Positions 40,684 through 52,200 of a stretch of DNA of 64,000 bases are shown piece after piece. Within the stretch, counting starts at the first letter, position 1. Each line of letters starts with the position of its first letter. Below the pieces are notes generated by a model that had not been told where the DNA came from, made no database searches, and saw nothing but the letters and a program-made list of their open reading frames with translations. The DNA is taken from positions 2,178,875 through 2,242,874 of the forward strand of contig SDUX01000005.1 of assembly GCA_008729055.1 (NCBI GenBank), given 5' to 3'. A program made the translations under genes and the position numbers. Source of the DNA: Pyropia haitanensis (lineage: Eukaryota; Rhodophyta; Bangiophyceae; Bangiales; Bangiaceae).

Positions 40684-43600
40684 CGGGGAGTGGGTTTTCG
40701 CCTACTCCCCGCCCCTGGGATAGAACCTGCACGCCTACTACGTTTGCATCTACGACTTCCCGTTGCCCTCCGGTACTCCGCCGTCGGGCCCCTGCTTATG
40801 GGCCGGAGGAGTACCATCGTGGGGCCCCCTATGCGTTTAAGGGGACCCTCCTTGTTCTTCGTAAGAGAAACTTTGAGATTGAGACGGCCATCCAGTTGAC
40901 TCATCGGCACAAGGCCCAACCAACCCGGGCAGTCTTGGACACCGGCGCGGGCCCAAGCGTTATCCGTGAGGACTTCCTTCCTGAGGGCTGGCGGCGCTAC
41001 GCTTACCGGCCCCCGAAGTCAACCCGAGTGTGCGACGCCTCGGGACAACTACTACGGGCCTGCGCGGTGCTCGAGACGACCGTCCTCGTGGAGGGAAAGG
41101 CCATGGTGTTCTCTTTCTTGGTTGTCAAGGCCCTCTCCGTCCCTGTTATCCTCGGGATGGATTTCCAAAAGGAGTACGTGAAGGCCATTTACCCGGGGAC
41201 GGATGCCGTGCTGTGGTACGACGGTTCCCTCACTTCGGCCGTCAGGGCGTGGACGGGCAAGGAACAAGCGGCCCCGCAGCAGAGGGCCCCTTCCCTACGA
41301 CTTGACCCGGCCGCCCTAAGCCTTTCCCGGTCGGTCACCGTGGAGCCCTACTCTGTCCAGGCTGTCTTTGGCCATTGCGGGACGACGGGGCGGTGCCTAC
41401 TACGGGAACGGCCAGCCAAAATGGCCGAGAAGGGGATTTTATTACACAACGCGTTGGCCGACGTCAAGGCCCGACGAGACTTCCGGTTCTACTTGACCAA
41501 CATCACCGCGAGGCCTGTCAACCTCCCCAAGGGCTTTGTCGTGGGCCTTGTTGAGCCCTACCACGGGCCCGTTTTTGAGGCCGACGATGGGACGTGCTCA
41601 CCCCTCGGTGAAGGGGCCGACACGGTAGCAGAGGTGACGCAAGGGCCGGAGGCTGACGGTGGTGGATCGCATGGGCCCATTCTCAACCCAGAACAGGCCC
41701 CCGACGCTCCTCCCCCGCCGGACGAATCCGCGGCCCAACGTCAAGACGGCCCCAAGTTGCCACGGGTGGCCTACGAGGTCATCCCCCCCGAGTTGCATGA
41801 GGCCGTCCGAGATTTGGTCGGCCGCTACCAAGGATTATGGGACGGGACTCTGGGCCGCATGGACATCACGCCGCACCGGATCACGTTGGCCCCGGGGTCT
41901 CGACCCGTGCGTTCACAATCTTACCGGACGGGCCTCTACCACCGAGGGCTCATCGCGGACCAAGTGGCCAGGCAACTCAAGCTGGGCGTCATCGAGCCCT
42001 CGCAGGCCGAGTGGTCCTTCCCGATGGTCATCGTCCCCAAGCCCGACGGGTCTCCGAGGTTCTGCGAGGACTACAGAAGGCTCAACGACATGACGGTCAA
42101 AGACACGTACCCTCTGCCCAGGATGGACGATTGTATTGACTTCTTGGGCGAGGCCACCGTGTTCTCCGTGTTGGACTGTAACATGGGCTATTGGCAGATC
42201 CCGGTGGCCGTCGAGGACCAGGACAAGACCACGTTTACGTGCCACGAGGGGACCTACAGATACGTTCGCCTTCCCTTCGGCCTCACCAATGCACCCGCGA
42301 CCTTCCAGCGGGCCATCGACATGCTCCTCGCGGGCCTCAAGTGGAAGTCCGTGCTTGTCTACCTGGACGACGTGATCGTCTTCTCAAGATCGGCCCAAGA
42401 GCACGTGGGCCACCTGGAGGAGGTCTTCTCGTTGATTGCGAAGGTCGGCATATCCCTCAAGGCCAGCAAGTGCTTCCTCTTCCAAGAGGAGGTCGAGTAT
42501 CTGGGCCACATCGTCGGCAAGGGCCACGTCAGGGTGAACGAGAAGAACCTCGTTGGGCTACGGAAAGCCGAGCCACCTACGACCAAGAAGAGCCTGCGAA
42601 GTTTCCTTGGCATGTGTAATGTCTATCGGAGGTTTGTGAAGGACTACGCCGCCGTCGCCAGGCCGTTGACGGCCCTCACAAGTTCTAAGGTGGCCGACCC
42701 GCTGCCCAAGTTCAATGAGGAGCAAGTCAAGGCCTTCGAAGATCTTAAGTGGCGGCTGACCCACACGCCCATTTTGGCCTTGCCGCGACGGACGGGCCAA
42801 TACACCGTGGACACCGACGCCAGTGCGGCCCAAGTGGGCTGCGTCCTACTCCAAGAGCAGCCCGGAGGCGGCCACAAGCCCGTCGGGTACTGGAGTAGGC
42901 CCCTGTCGTCGGCCGAGAGGAACTACAGCACGACGGAGCGGGAGTGCCTCGCCGTCGTGTGGGCCCTCTTCCTTCTTCGGCCCTACCTGTTGGGAACTCG
43001 GTTTATTGTGCGGACAGACCACACGGCTCTCAAGTGGATGCTCCACATGGACGGGGCTCACGGCCGGTTAGCCCAATGGAGGTTACGGTTGGCCGAGTTT
43101 GACTACCTGGTGGAGACCCGGAGCGGGGCGGCCCACCATGCGGCGGACACGATGTCGAGGCTGACTACCTCGGGGGCCGACTTGAGCCCCATCCCGGAGG
43201 AGATCCCGTGCCTCACACTGGCCAACTTTGCTCGCGGGTGGGTGGCCCCCGACCCCGAGACTAACAAGGGCTACCCCCCGCTGACGCTCGAGAGGCTTGT
43301 GAAGGCCCAATCGACGGACATCCGCTGCCAGTCTGTGAGGGCAGAAATGGACAAGAACGCCCACTCAAGGTTCGGGGAGACCCCCGATGGCCTACTCGTC
43401 CGGCTGAGCCCTTTGGACAAGTCGGTCCAAGTTTATGTGCCGGAGGGCCTACGCCAAGAAGTTCTCGCTCTGGAGCACATGCCGGCCCACGCCGGCCACC
43501 CCGGGGTCAACAAGATGTACGCCTCCATGCGGCGGACCTACTACTGGGAGGCCATGGCGGCCGACGTGTACGACTACGTGGCCAACTGCGATGTGTGCGC

Positions 43601-44900
43601 GAAGAGCAAGGTTAGGGGCCGTCGACGGACAGCCCCGCTACGCCTCTTCCCCGCGTCGGAGGCCCTTGCGGACGTGTGCCTGGATTTGTTGGGCCCACTG
43701 CCCACAACGGCCAGCGGCAACCGTTTCCTGTTGGTCATCGTGGACCGCCTCTCCAAGCTTACGCGGGTGGCCCCCATCCCCCGGGAAAACGCGGAGACAG
43801 TGGCCTCGGCGTTTTGCGACACGTGGGTGGCCTCCTATGGGCCCCCCGACACGCTGTTGACGGATAATGGCCCCCAGTTGGCCTCCACCTTCTTCCGGGG
43901 CTTCTGCGGTATGTTGGGCATCCGTCACCTGACCTCCACGGCCTACCATCCGCAGACGCAAGGCCAAGTGGAACGCTACAATCGGACCATCGTGGCGCAG
44001 CTGAAGGCCTACGTGTCGGAGCACCAGGAGTCGTGGGACGAGTTGGTGTCTGTTCTCTCTTTGGCCTACAACTCCCGGCCGCAGCAGAGCACCGGCGTCG
44101 CCCCCTTGGAATTCGCGGCCCCCGAGAGGGTCCGCAACCTCTCCCTCGAGCGTTTGCCGGCCAGCCCGTACCCCAAGGAGGTCCCCCAGTCACCGCGGGC
44201 CGCTCGGGAGTATGATCGGGCCCGCCTGAGGAACCTGACCCACCAGGTGCGGAAGGCCTTGGCTGCAACGCAGCGGAGGTACAAGCGGGCCTACGACAAG
44301 AGGGTGAGGCCCGTCAACAAGACCCTACGTGTGGGTGACTGGGCCTACGTCGACGCCAACATCCAACACCCCAAGAAGTTGGACGAGACTGTCTTGGGGC
44401 CTTTCCAGATTGTCGGCCGAGACGCCCACACGTTTACGGTTATGATGGGTGGCCATCCTGAGCGGGTCAGTGGGGACAACGTGGCGCGCGCCCCCACCCC
44501 GAAGGACCAAGTGGACTCCTCGACCATCCTGCGCGGACCACAAGGCCTAGCGGTGCCGTGGGACCACACCGAGACGGGCCAACAATTTGTTTGGGAGCGC
44601 TTCGTGGACTACACGCACGACGAGGAGGGCAAGCTTTGGCTACTCGTGCGCTGGTGGGGTTACGCGGCCGACGAGGATACCTGGGAGCCCCACGACAGGC
44701 TCGACGAGCGCAAGGTGGCCGAATACTGCCGGCGGATGGGCGTCGCGGTTCCTCCTACGGCCGGCGAGATAAGGGCCCTTTGGGGCCCCCTCTATGAGCT
44801 CTGCCATCCGGGCGAAGAGTTGGACGTGGCCGCAGACCCGAGCGACCCCATGAGTTTGGTGGAGGCCCTCACGATAGACCCGGGCTTTTCGTGGGCCTGA
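40597..44900 (+). CDS. pol: Pol polyprotein of Chromo-2 (PR-RT-RNase H-IN-chromodomain)
   Basis: The frame is open from about 40597 (after TGA in this frame) to TGA 44898 with no ATG in the first part, so expression as a gag-pol fusion by -1 frameshift is expected; I see no canonical heptamer in the overlap. Numbering from codon 40896: protease VLDTGAGPSVI (Asp15), RT YLDD 489-492, RNase H VDTDASAAQVG (Asp639), integrase HHCC from His865 (HPGVNKMYAS to CDVCAKSK), catalytic D930 (CLDLLGPLP), D990 (LLTDNGPQ), E1026 (GQVERYNRT) with 35 residues between D990 and E1026, and a chromodomain near 1229-1283 (LLVRWWGYAADEDTWEPHD). All catalytic residues are present. Confidence 0.96.
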
Positions 44901-46238
44901 GGCGGCCGCGACATGGCGAACTTCCTGCCGGACCGCCCGGCTGCCCCGCTGAGTCAAGGGTACTATGGGGCCACTGGGGTTATGTCGGAGAGGCGACGTG
45001 CCATGGTCGAAGCCAAGACTGTTCGAAAAGGGGGGGCTACTTTTGCCACGTGGCCGTCGTCACGCCCATCTTGCTCCCCGGCTTCCATTTCGACCAAGTC
45101 CCGCCTTCTTCCGATGCGGTCCGACCGGATTCGGGCCGTTGCAACACTGTCATATCAAGGGGCAACTTTATTTGGGGCTGCAACGCACCTGGCGGGATCG
45201 ATTGCTTACAGTCGTCCCTTTCCATGGCGGCCTCCTCTCTCCCCTCGCCCACGACGTCCACTCTTCCTGCCGATGTTGGCCAACCTGACGGTGCCCTACG
45301 TGCTCATGACGTCGGCCACCGTCGGGCCGAACGCGACGACCCCAAGCTCCGGGGCACGAGGACGGCCGGCACGGTCCCACTTGGCCCGCGGCGACGCAGG
45401 CGACGCCGGCGGTCCCCCCCCCCCCCGTCCTCCTCCCGCTCCTCCTCTCCCTTCGGCCCTCCTGACCATCTTCTTGATCTTCTCGTGGGCCTTGACCTTG
45501 TCGACCTTGGCACCCGTCTTGGCCCCCGACATGAGGGTGGACACCTGGTCGAGGGCCGTCGCGGGGAAGTAGGCCGCACGGGTTGATGGCACACGACGGC
45601 CGCAAGGACCAGACGCGGGGAACCAACAACGGCCACGGAGGCGAGACAAGAAGGCCAAGGTCGGCGGTTAGTGTGCCTGGTGGCCGCGGTGGTGGCGGCC
45701 GTCGGTGCCCTCTCTCCCCTCTTGTCCCTCTTTCCCTCCCCCACCGTCGGCGACACTTACCTTGGCTGCCGGTCGGCGCGGAGGAGGCCGTGAAGGTGGA
45801 CGCCGTCGTGGGTGTCGAGTAGCGGGCCCACCACTTGCCGGTACGGCAGCGCCTCGAGGCCCTCCGGTGCCACGACTCGACCCCGTCGGCCAGGGTGGAC
45901 AGGCCGACGTGGTGGTGGTGAGGAAGGGGCGGACGAGGGGAAGCGGACGGGCCGGCCAACGAGGAAGAGGACGGCCTACACGACGGGGACGAGCGGATGG
46001 TGGCAGGCGGTGTGGCGGCCGAGACACGGGCGGCGGCCTGACAAGGCCAGCGCGCGGACGAGGCCGTTATGTACCCCTCGGTGGCCGACACTCCCGCCGC
46101 TCTCTCCCCCTCTCCGCTGGCCCACCCCGACACCCTCCCGGGTCTACCCTGCTGGCGGCCCCCCTCTCCGGGAAGCCTCTCACGCGTGCCACCATTGAGT
46201 GCGGCCGGCGGGGACGCTCGGCCTCGGTGAAGGGGCCA
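44901..46238. other. Chromo-2 region between pol and 3' LTR, with an antisense coding-like segment
   Basis: This 1.34-kb stretch is long for a simple 3' leader. Plus strand: ATG 44913 opens 219 codons (MANFLPDRPAAPLSQGYYGA) with no domain. Minus strand: a segment with Lys/Glu-rich, GC3-biased codons reads VSTLMSGAKTGAKVDKVKAH then EKIKKMVRRAEG (about 45540-45455). It is preceded by an AAG-GTAAGT donor at 45761/45760, a CACTAAC branch-like motif, and the first following AG at a CTCGACCAG acceptor. Splicing would join a basic Pro/Arg-rich exon in phase (PAAK-VSTLMSG). This suggests an antisense gene, but no ATG start is clear. Confidence 0.35.
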
Positions 46239-46861
46239 TGTAGCGTTTGGGGCCTCTGGTGGCGGCCTGACGAGGCCTACGTTGCGGCGGTCCCGCGTTA
46301 CCTGGCGGTCCGCGGTGGCATGGTGGCGGACTCGATCCGGGTGGCGGTTGTGGCGGCCCTTCCCCCTGGTTGGACTTGGTGGCCTGCTACTTACGGTTTC
46401 TCTTGCATTTGTTCTCATCGATTTTCACTGCGTGATTTCGTGCTTTTCGCCCTTTTTTTCCCATTGGGTTTTTGGGCGGATTGCATCTGTGTGAGGGTTT
46501 TTCGCTTGCATCTGAGTGGAGGGATTTTAGCGTGGAGCGGGGTGCCCCGGCGGGGCAGGTGCACGCTGGCACTTGGCCCGCTGGAGGCGCCCCTGAGAGG
46601 GGGCGCCCTGGTGGCCCCTCGGGGGGTGGTGTGGAGAGCTCTTAGGGGCTTGGCCCGCGGGCCACGCGAGATCCTTCTTGTAAAACAACGTTGCTTTGGG
46701 TTCTCCTTCCCCTTGGGCTTTAGCCTTTTCCCTTACCTCTGGCTGTTGAGGTGGGCAAGTGTGTGTGGGACTCCCTGGCCCGTTCCTTCTGGTAGCCCTC
46801 TGTTCTCTGGCGGTGGCGACGCGGGGCGGACAAGGGCCGCAGAACGGCCAATAACGCTACA
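46239..46861 (+). repeat. Chromo-2 3' LTR (623 bp)
   Basis: Same length and ends as the 5' LTR. Preceded by GGTGAAGGGGCCA, the candidate polypurine tract. Followed by GGAAT, the target duplication. Confidence 0.97.
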
Positions 46862-46866
46862 GGAAT

Positions 46867-47460
46867 GGTTTTCGCTGTAGATGCCCGCCCCCGAACTCCG
46901 CCCCGACCACGCCCCCCCCCCTGCCCACGGTGTGCCCAGTCGCCCCACAGTTTTCCGCTCCCCCGCCCGCGCCTCCCTCGAGGACCAAAGTTTCCGACTT
47001 CTTATTGCAGCCCCCCGCCACTTGGAGGGCCTCCCGCTCAGCCGGGGCTCGTCTGGCCGCCGACGCGAGCCATGGGACCACCAGAGACAGGCAGAGACGT
47101 GAGGCCCACTCCTCACCTTACACTGTTGTATAAGGCAGATGACTTGTCCTAAAAATTGTAGGCGTACCAATCCACCACGTACCGATCAGTGTGATAATGG
47201 GGCGCTTTTCCGCCCCTTCCCGCCGCGTAACGCTTAGGCAAGCTCTTGCTTTTGGGCAAGCGCTCTCGACACATGCAGCGCGTGGCCGATCCACTGTCAG
47301 CACGCACTGTTTTGTGTTGGGCGCTACCCCAGTGACCACGACTGTGGCAGCCCGCCTACTCCTACCCGCTCCCTATCCTCGTTGCCTTGGTCCAACGCCT
47401 CCTCCCCCTCGCACTCGTGGTCGCCGTTCCTTGGTCCGCCCGTGGGGACGGTTACCATGT
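46867..47460. other. No supported gene
   Basis: The pre-insertion continuation of the sequence at 38212. C-rich at first, then mixed. Short frames only (177 codons plus at 47191-47724, crossing a dispersed repeat, so probably fortuitous). Confidence 0.45.
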
Positions 47461-47586
47461 GTGGCAAGTCGGGTGCCCACGGGGTACCGTAATCAGGGGG
47501 GAGGGTTGACGCACAAACCCGTAACCGCAGTGCCAAGTCGATGGCAAGTAAGCGGGACACAGAGGGATACGTTTAGACCTGACGAG
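47461..47586 (-). repeat. Dispersed repeat, inverted copy of 17266-17392
   Basis: The reverse complement matches the sequence adjoining the truncated Gypsy-1 3' LTR. Here it is not next to an LTR, so it is an independent repeat unit. Confidence 0.85.
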
Positions 47587-50186
47587 CAGGGAGGGGCAGG
47601 GCGAGGACGCCGTCGCGGGCCCAGAAGAGGCGCCGCGCGCCCGCCACAACCCTCGATCGGAGAGGTCCGCCGGGTAGGGTCGACCTGTCCTGAGAATAGA
47701 AGCGAAATCCCTCCAAGACGATAATTCCATGCGAAATTGGTGAGTACCCCCCGAAAGGGCGTACCACAATCGATAGGTAGATCCTATCGATCGTCACAGG
47801 GAGTACTCGATCCAGCCCCCGCGGCCGCCCTTCCCCGGCCCGGGAGCTGTCCCTCAGATAGAAGGATCGCCCGCCGGCGCACGCCTTCGATCCAATCACA
47901 GGCGACCTAGGGGGGGGGGGGGCTAGCCCCACCAGTGACGCGACCGTTCGGGCCCCGCGCGCCGCCCGACCCTTTTACAGGGGTCGGGGGGGAGGGGTTG
48001 CGACGACGCCCCCGGCGGGTGTGGTCGCCTGTGGGGCTGCTGCGCGTGGCCGTCCACTTAGCCGTGGACGACCCCTGCGCACCCCCCAAGCGAATATATG
48101 CCACACATGTCTCGTGCCTAGGAAAGCAGTCACCTGGAAAATGTCGCCGCGGCTCGGGTGTATATCAAATCACCCATACCAGTCGCTGACCTGGCCGTCT
48201 ATGAGGAGCAGAGCAGAGCCGCGCGGGACGGCACGCTGGACATCTGGCTGGACAATATGATCGGTGAGTCGTTTCTGGCCACTGCAACGAACGCCGCGGC
48301 GCTCAATGCGCTGGTCTGTGGCAGCGGCCAAAGCAGGCCCTGGGGCAGCTCCTCTGCGGCGGCGCTTCCGGCGGCACGACCTCCCGCGGCAGCACTCCCC
48401 GAAGATCATCTGATTGCTCTCCCCACCGACGCTGCTCAGCGCCAAGCTGCCGCGCCTGCTTCACACGACGCTGGTGCGCAAGGGTCCGCGTGTCGCTCGG
48501 TTCCCCCCCTACAGTCCGTATTCGACTATGTGCGGCTTGATTACATGGCCCCCCTCACATGACCGAGCCGCACATCGCACGACATCGGTCCTCAGGTTGA
48601 CGGAAATGTTCCGCGACAAAACCCAACCCATATTTGAGTCGACAAGTGCGCGCGCTGTTATGAAGCCAATCCGAGCAATACGGCAGCGACAAGTAGAGAG
48701 CGGCCGCGTCGTCCGCTGCGCCGCCACCCACAACATTACCTGCTGCTGTACGTGCATGTACCCGCCGGCGTTCGCCGCAATTTATTTTGAGGTGCTTCCC
48801 TGACGCTTTATCATCCCACCACCCCCACGACACTGTGATAGATGTCACCAGTTGTCCCCCTGTTCGGCCTTGCCAATTGGCTGCGCTGCGTCGGTGGCTG
48901 GCTGCTGAGGACGATGTGGAGGACATAGACGAACAGTGGATATGGTACTGGGTGGGGAAGATGACGGGGAATGAAATGTATAATTCTTTTTTGGCTGCAA
49001 CGGTTCTTTGCTGGGGTGCAGCAACCTCTCTTCTCTTTCCCTGTCGCCGCCTCCCCCTCCGCTATCGGGCACTTGGTCGGAACGCAAGGTAGTTCGCTTT
49101 CCAGCAGCCCCGCAGTGAAAGGCAGTCCTTGGCTTGCAAAAGTAAGGTACTTTCATGTACAGGTGACCCGAACAGTTGTGTACACGTGGCGTACAGTGAT
49201 GAGCCTCAGTGGGCTACTTGTACACATGAACCTGTCATATAACCGCGTACACACTGTACGACTCTTGTGTGCAGTATTATCATGGGACTAGGGGCGGTTG
49301 GGGGACGTGGGCCTCGAGAGGTGCCGCCTCCTGGGGTGCCGAGGGGTCGGAAAACTGGATGGGAAAAACGCCAAGCGGGTGGTGACAGCGACTGTGGGTG
49401 GTGGCGGCGGCGACGGCGTCAGCTGGGGCGGGCGCGACGGGGCCAGCTCTGAGCCCGATTCACGATTTTCTGACTTACCAGGTCGACTTAAATCCCTTTT
49501 CATATGAGGACGGTCTTAAACGCAACCTTCCGTCTCAGCGCAGAGCCCACGTCTGGGACACCTCTCGGAGATCTTCCAGATCCTGAGTTGGAGGATCGAG
49601 TCCGTGCACGCAAATGCGAGGACTTGGCTCGAGACTGTGCATCTCATTTGAACCGAGTGGAACCAACTCCGAGACACCCGCTCGGAGGACTGGCGGTGGC
49701 CGCAACCAGCGACGAGTGTGTCGCGCGCACTCGTCCGCCGGGTCCCTCTCTCCAGTCCCCCGCAGTCGATTTGGCCTTCGTCCTCGTGACGGTTGCATCC
49801 CGGGGCTCACTCCCCTCCCCCCCCCCCCCCCCCCCCCTGCATTATACTGCGGTGTGCTGCCCCCGTGCAGCCGCATTTGCCAGCTGGCCGATCTACCGGA
49901 CGATGCCCTGGAAGGCCTGCGGGCGGCCGGGGAGCATGATCGCAAGCTCCGGGAGCTCGCCGGTTTGCTCCGCGTGCAGGAGGCCGCCCTCGACTTGTGC
50001 TCCGTTCAATCAGATGAGCCAGTGGGACCATGACTTGCTATGGTGGTGGGGTTGCTCCGCGCAGCAGACTCGAGGGAGGATGCCGGCTGGGCCGAGATTG
50101 AGAGCTTCCTTCTTGCTTTTTGATCGGCGTTGAGGGCGGGTGCGGTGGGGAGGAGCGAAGCGGATGAACTTCTCGAGTTGGCGGAA
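47587..50186. other. No confident gene; possible 5' part of the Harbinger-2 element
   Basis: Notable pieces: a 7-bp inverted repeat CGATAGG-TAGAT-CCTATCG near 47772; a 134-codon plus frame at 48158-48562 with no domain; a palindrome-rich area with GTACA/TGTAC motifs at 49150-49270; a 20-base C run at 49820-49839 followed by GTGCAG and a coding-like segment CQLADLPDDALEGLRAAGEH to LLRVQEAALDLCSVQSDE (49871-50020). The last could be an upstream exon of the transposase at 50187, but its splice link is not established. Confidence 0.35.
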
Positions 50187-51797
50187 ATGGCCGACCTCAC
50201 AAATATTTGTCGCCAGGGAAACCGTGCTGCGCACCACGCTCGCGACCTTGTACGGCGCTATTTTCGGAAGAGTATTGAAAGTGGGTCTTTCTTTCGTGAC
50301 GTGCGCATGACCCCCACTCATTTTGATGAGGTCGTGGCGTTGACTGAACCTCACCTTCCACGCTGCCGGCGCAGCCCAGATGCTCTCTCACCGGCATGGC
50401 GCGTGTTTGCTGTCCTCTTTTGGCTGGCGCAAGGGGGGCGGCAGAGGGTCGTCGCAAGAGCCGTGGACGTGGCCGCGTCCACGTTCGGGGAGTTTTGCAC
50501 CCCTGTAGTGCGGGCTCTCTGCCTAAGCCTCCCTTCTCCCGTGTGGCCTGGGCCAGATGAGCGCCGGCAGATATGCTTGGACTTCTCCCAGCTGACGGGG
50601 GGGAACCTCGCGGGGTGGCAAAGTCTGTACGTTTTACCATTCGCATGAATTTTCCCGCGGCACGCCGCTAGGGTTGCGGGGCCAGCGCGATTGACTTGGG
50701 ACACGGACCCTGGTGAACACACCCATATCTAGAGCCATGTATCTGACGTAAACAAAACGCATTCTTCTGCTCCAATTTATTCGCTCGTTATAGTTGTGGG
50801 GCCGCTGATGGCTGCCACATCCCACTATTGACCTCTTTTGGAGAGCACAAAGAGGACAACACGAACAAGAATGCCACATCTTCGCTCCTTGTATTGGCTA
50901 TAACGGACACCCGTCGTATACGCTACTGTGTGGCCGGGTTTCCAGGTTTTTCTGGAGACTCCACTGCGTTGAAGGGACGGTCGTGGTTCAAGGCGATTTT
51001 GAAACGCGACGGTAGCCTTCGACCACTGTCTGCGGGGGAGTTCATCCTCGGAGACGCAGGTTTTGGTCTCACACCGTTCCTGGTACGTTGCCTCTCCAGT
51101 GTGTCTGCTCCGGGAAGAGTTTAAAGGTATTTGGGGGGCGAGGGGGTTCAGTGTGAGAGGCATCACGAGTGACGAGGCTGGAGCGGTGGGTGGCAGTCAT
51201 CGCGACTGGACCAAGGGATGCATAGCGCAGACCATACATGCTGTGAGGCTGGCCGCTGACCGTTGACAGCTGTGCAACACACTCGAGATCTACATAGTGC
51301 GGCAGGCACACGCGCGTCTCTGTCCCGGGTCTTTGTCGGCCCCGCATGTTTGCATCCCGCCATTGCTCTCCCACTTTTGGAACATGATGCCCCCCTCCCC
51401 CTCTTGTGTTGTCATTCTTTTCTGGCATGAGCTGCTACAGATAACACCTTTCAGGGAGGTCGACATGCACGGCCCAAACGTGGAAACAATGCGGCGCTTC
51501 AACTATCAACATGCGAAAATGTGGGTCGTCGTGGAGAATGCGTTCGGGCGTCTCACAGATCGCTGGCATATTTTGCGCATGATCTACGCGCACGCTGGCC
51601 TGTCTGCGTCGGTGCAGGAGGCCTGCGTCGCTCTGCACAACTTTTTAGAGGCCAGGGACGCTGCATACGACGAAGACCTTGAGGTTCCGGATGAGCAACC
51701 GGGCAGCAGCCCGATGGCGGGTGCGGGTAGTGATACCTTGCTGTCAGCGGGGCAGGCCCGGTGGGTGGAGATTGTGAAAGCGCAGGGACTGCCGTGA
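50187..51797 (+). CDS. PIF/Harbinger transposase, three exons, apparently intact (Harbinger-2)
   Basis: Exons 50187-50614, 50794-51082 and 51441-51797 total 1074 nt, giving 357 residues and a stop. Intron 1 is GTGGCA...TTATAG (phase 2); intron 2 is GTACGT...GCTACAG (phase 0). Splicing restores conserved blocks across both junctions: GGNLAG/CGAADGCHIPLL (first Asp) and GDAGFGLTPFL/ITPFREVDM (second Asp in GDAG). Exon 3 has RRFNYQHAKMWVVVENAFGR with the catalytic Glu, then LTDRWHILR and ACVALHNFLE. The start is the first in-frame ATG (MADLTNICRQGN); an upstream exon is possible. No stop or shift is found. DDE nucleases of this family excise and reinsert DNA at 3-bp TWA targets. A convergent accessory gene lies at 52201-53283. 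Confidence 0.85.
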
Positions 51798-52200
51798 ATG
51801 GTTGTGTAGGAAATGGATTGTGCGCGAGGTGGCTGATGCTGACTTTGAGGATGTAGTGTGGGGAGCGTACGTCGGACTGGAAGGCTGTGGATGTGGGAGC
51901 TTGAGAGGTCGGCGTCAACTGGGCATCCGTTTATCACTTTGTTGTTGTCCTGCATGAGTGCATGAGAAGTCGTGGTAGCTTGGGGGAAGGGTATGGCGTT
52001 GTGAGGCTCCACAACAAAGGCGACGATTCTAGGGCGTCTATCGAGTTGAGCATTAGAAAAGGGAACAGGATGGCGGACGCTTTGAAGAAACAAGTCAAAG
52101 GCACAAAGTCTATGGGTCTCATCTGAACACGCCGTCAAATGACGCAAATCGTATCGGTCGATGCCCCACCAATGCAACGGCGCTTCAAAAGCGGAGAGGA
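51798..52200. other. Intergenic between convergent Harbinger-2 genes
   Basis: No conserved coding segment. Both genes end here, so it should contain two polyadenylation regions. The composition is relatively AT-rich. Confidence 0.5.

Larger units (their letters stand above)
38213..46866 (+). mobile_element. Chromo-2: young Ty3/Gypsy chromovirus with target duplication
   Basis: Two 623-bp LTRs (38218-38840 and 46239-46861) with TGTAGCGT...ACGCTACA ends are flanked by the perfect 5-bp duplication GGAAT (38213-38217 and 46862-46866). By eye the LTRs differ at about six positions, all in the last 110 bp. Internal genes: gag 38992-40683, pol 40597-44900 (in the -1 frame), then 1.3 kb before the 3' LTR. 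No inactivating stop or frameshift is visible in gag or pol, so this copy may be recently active. Confidence 0.97.

Noticed and set aside
51083..51440. Harbinger-2 transposase as a frameshifted pseudogene
   Set aside because: The apparent breaks coincide with good GT-AG introns, and splicing restores conserved motifs in phase with total coding length divisible by three.
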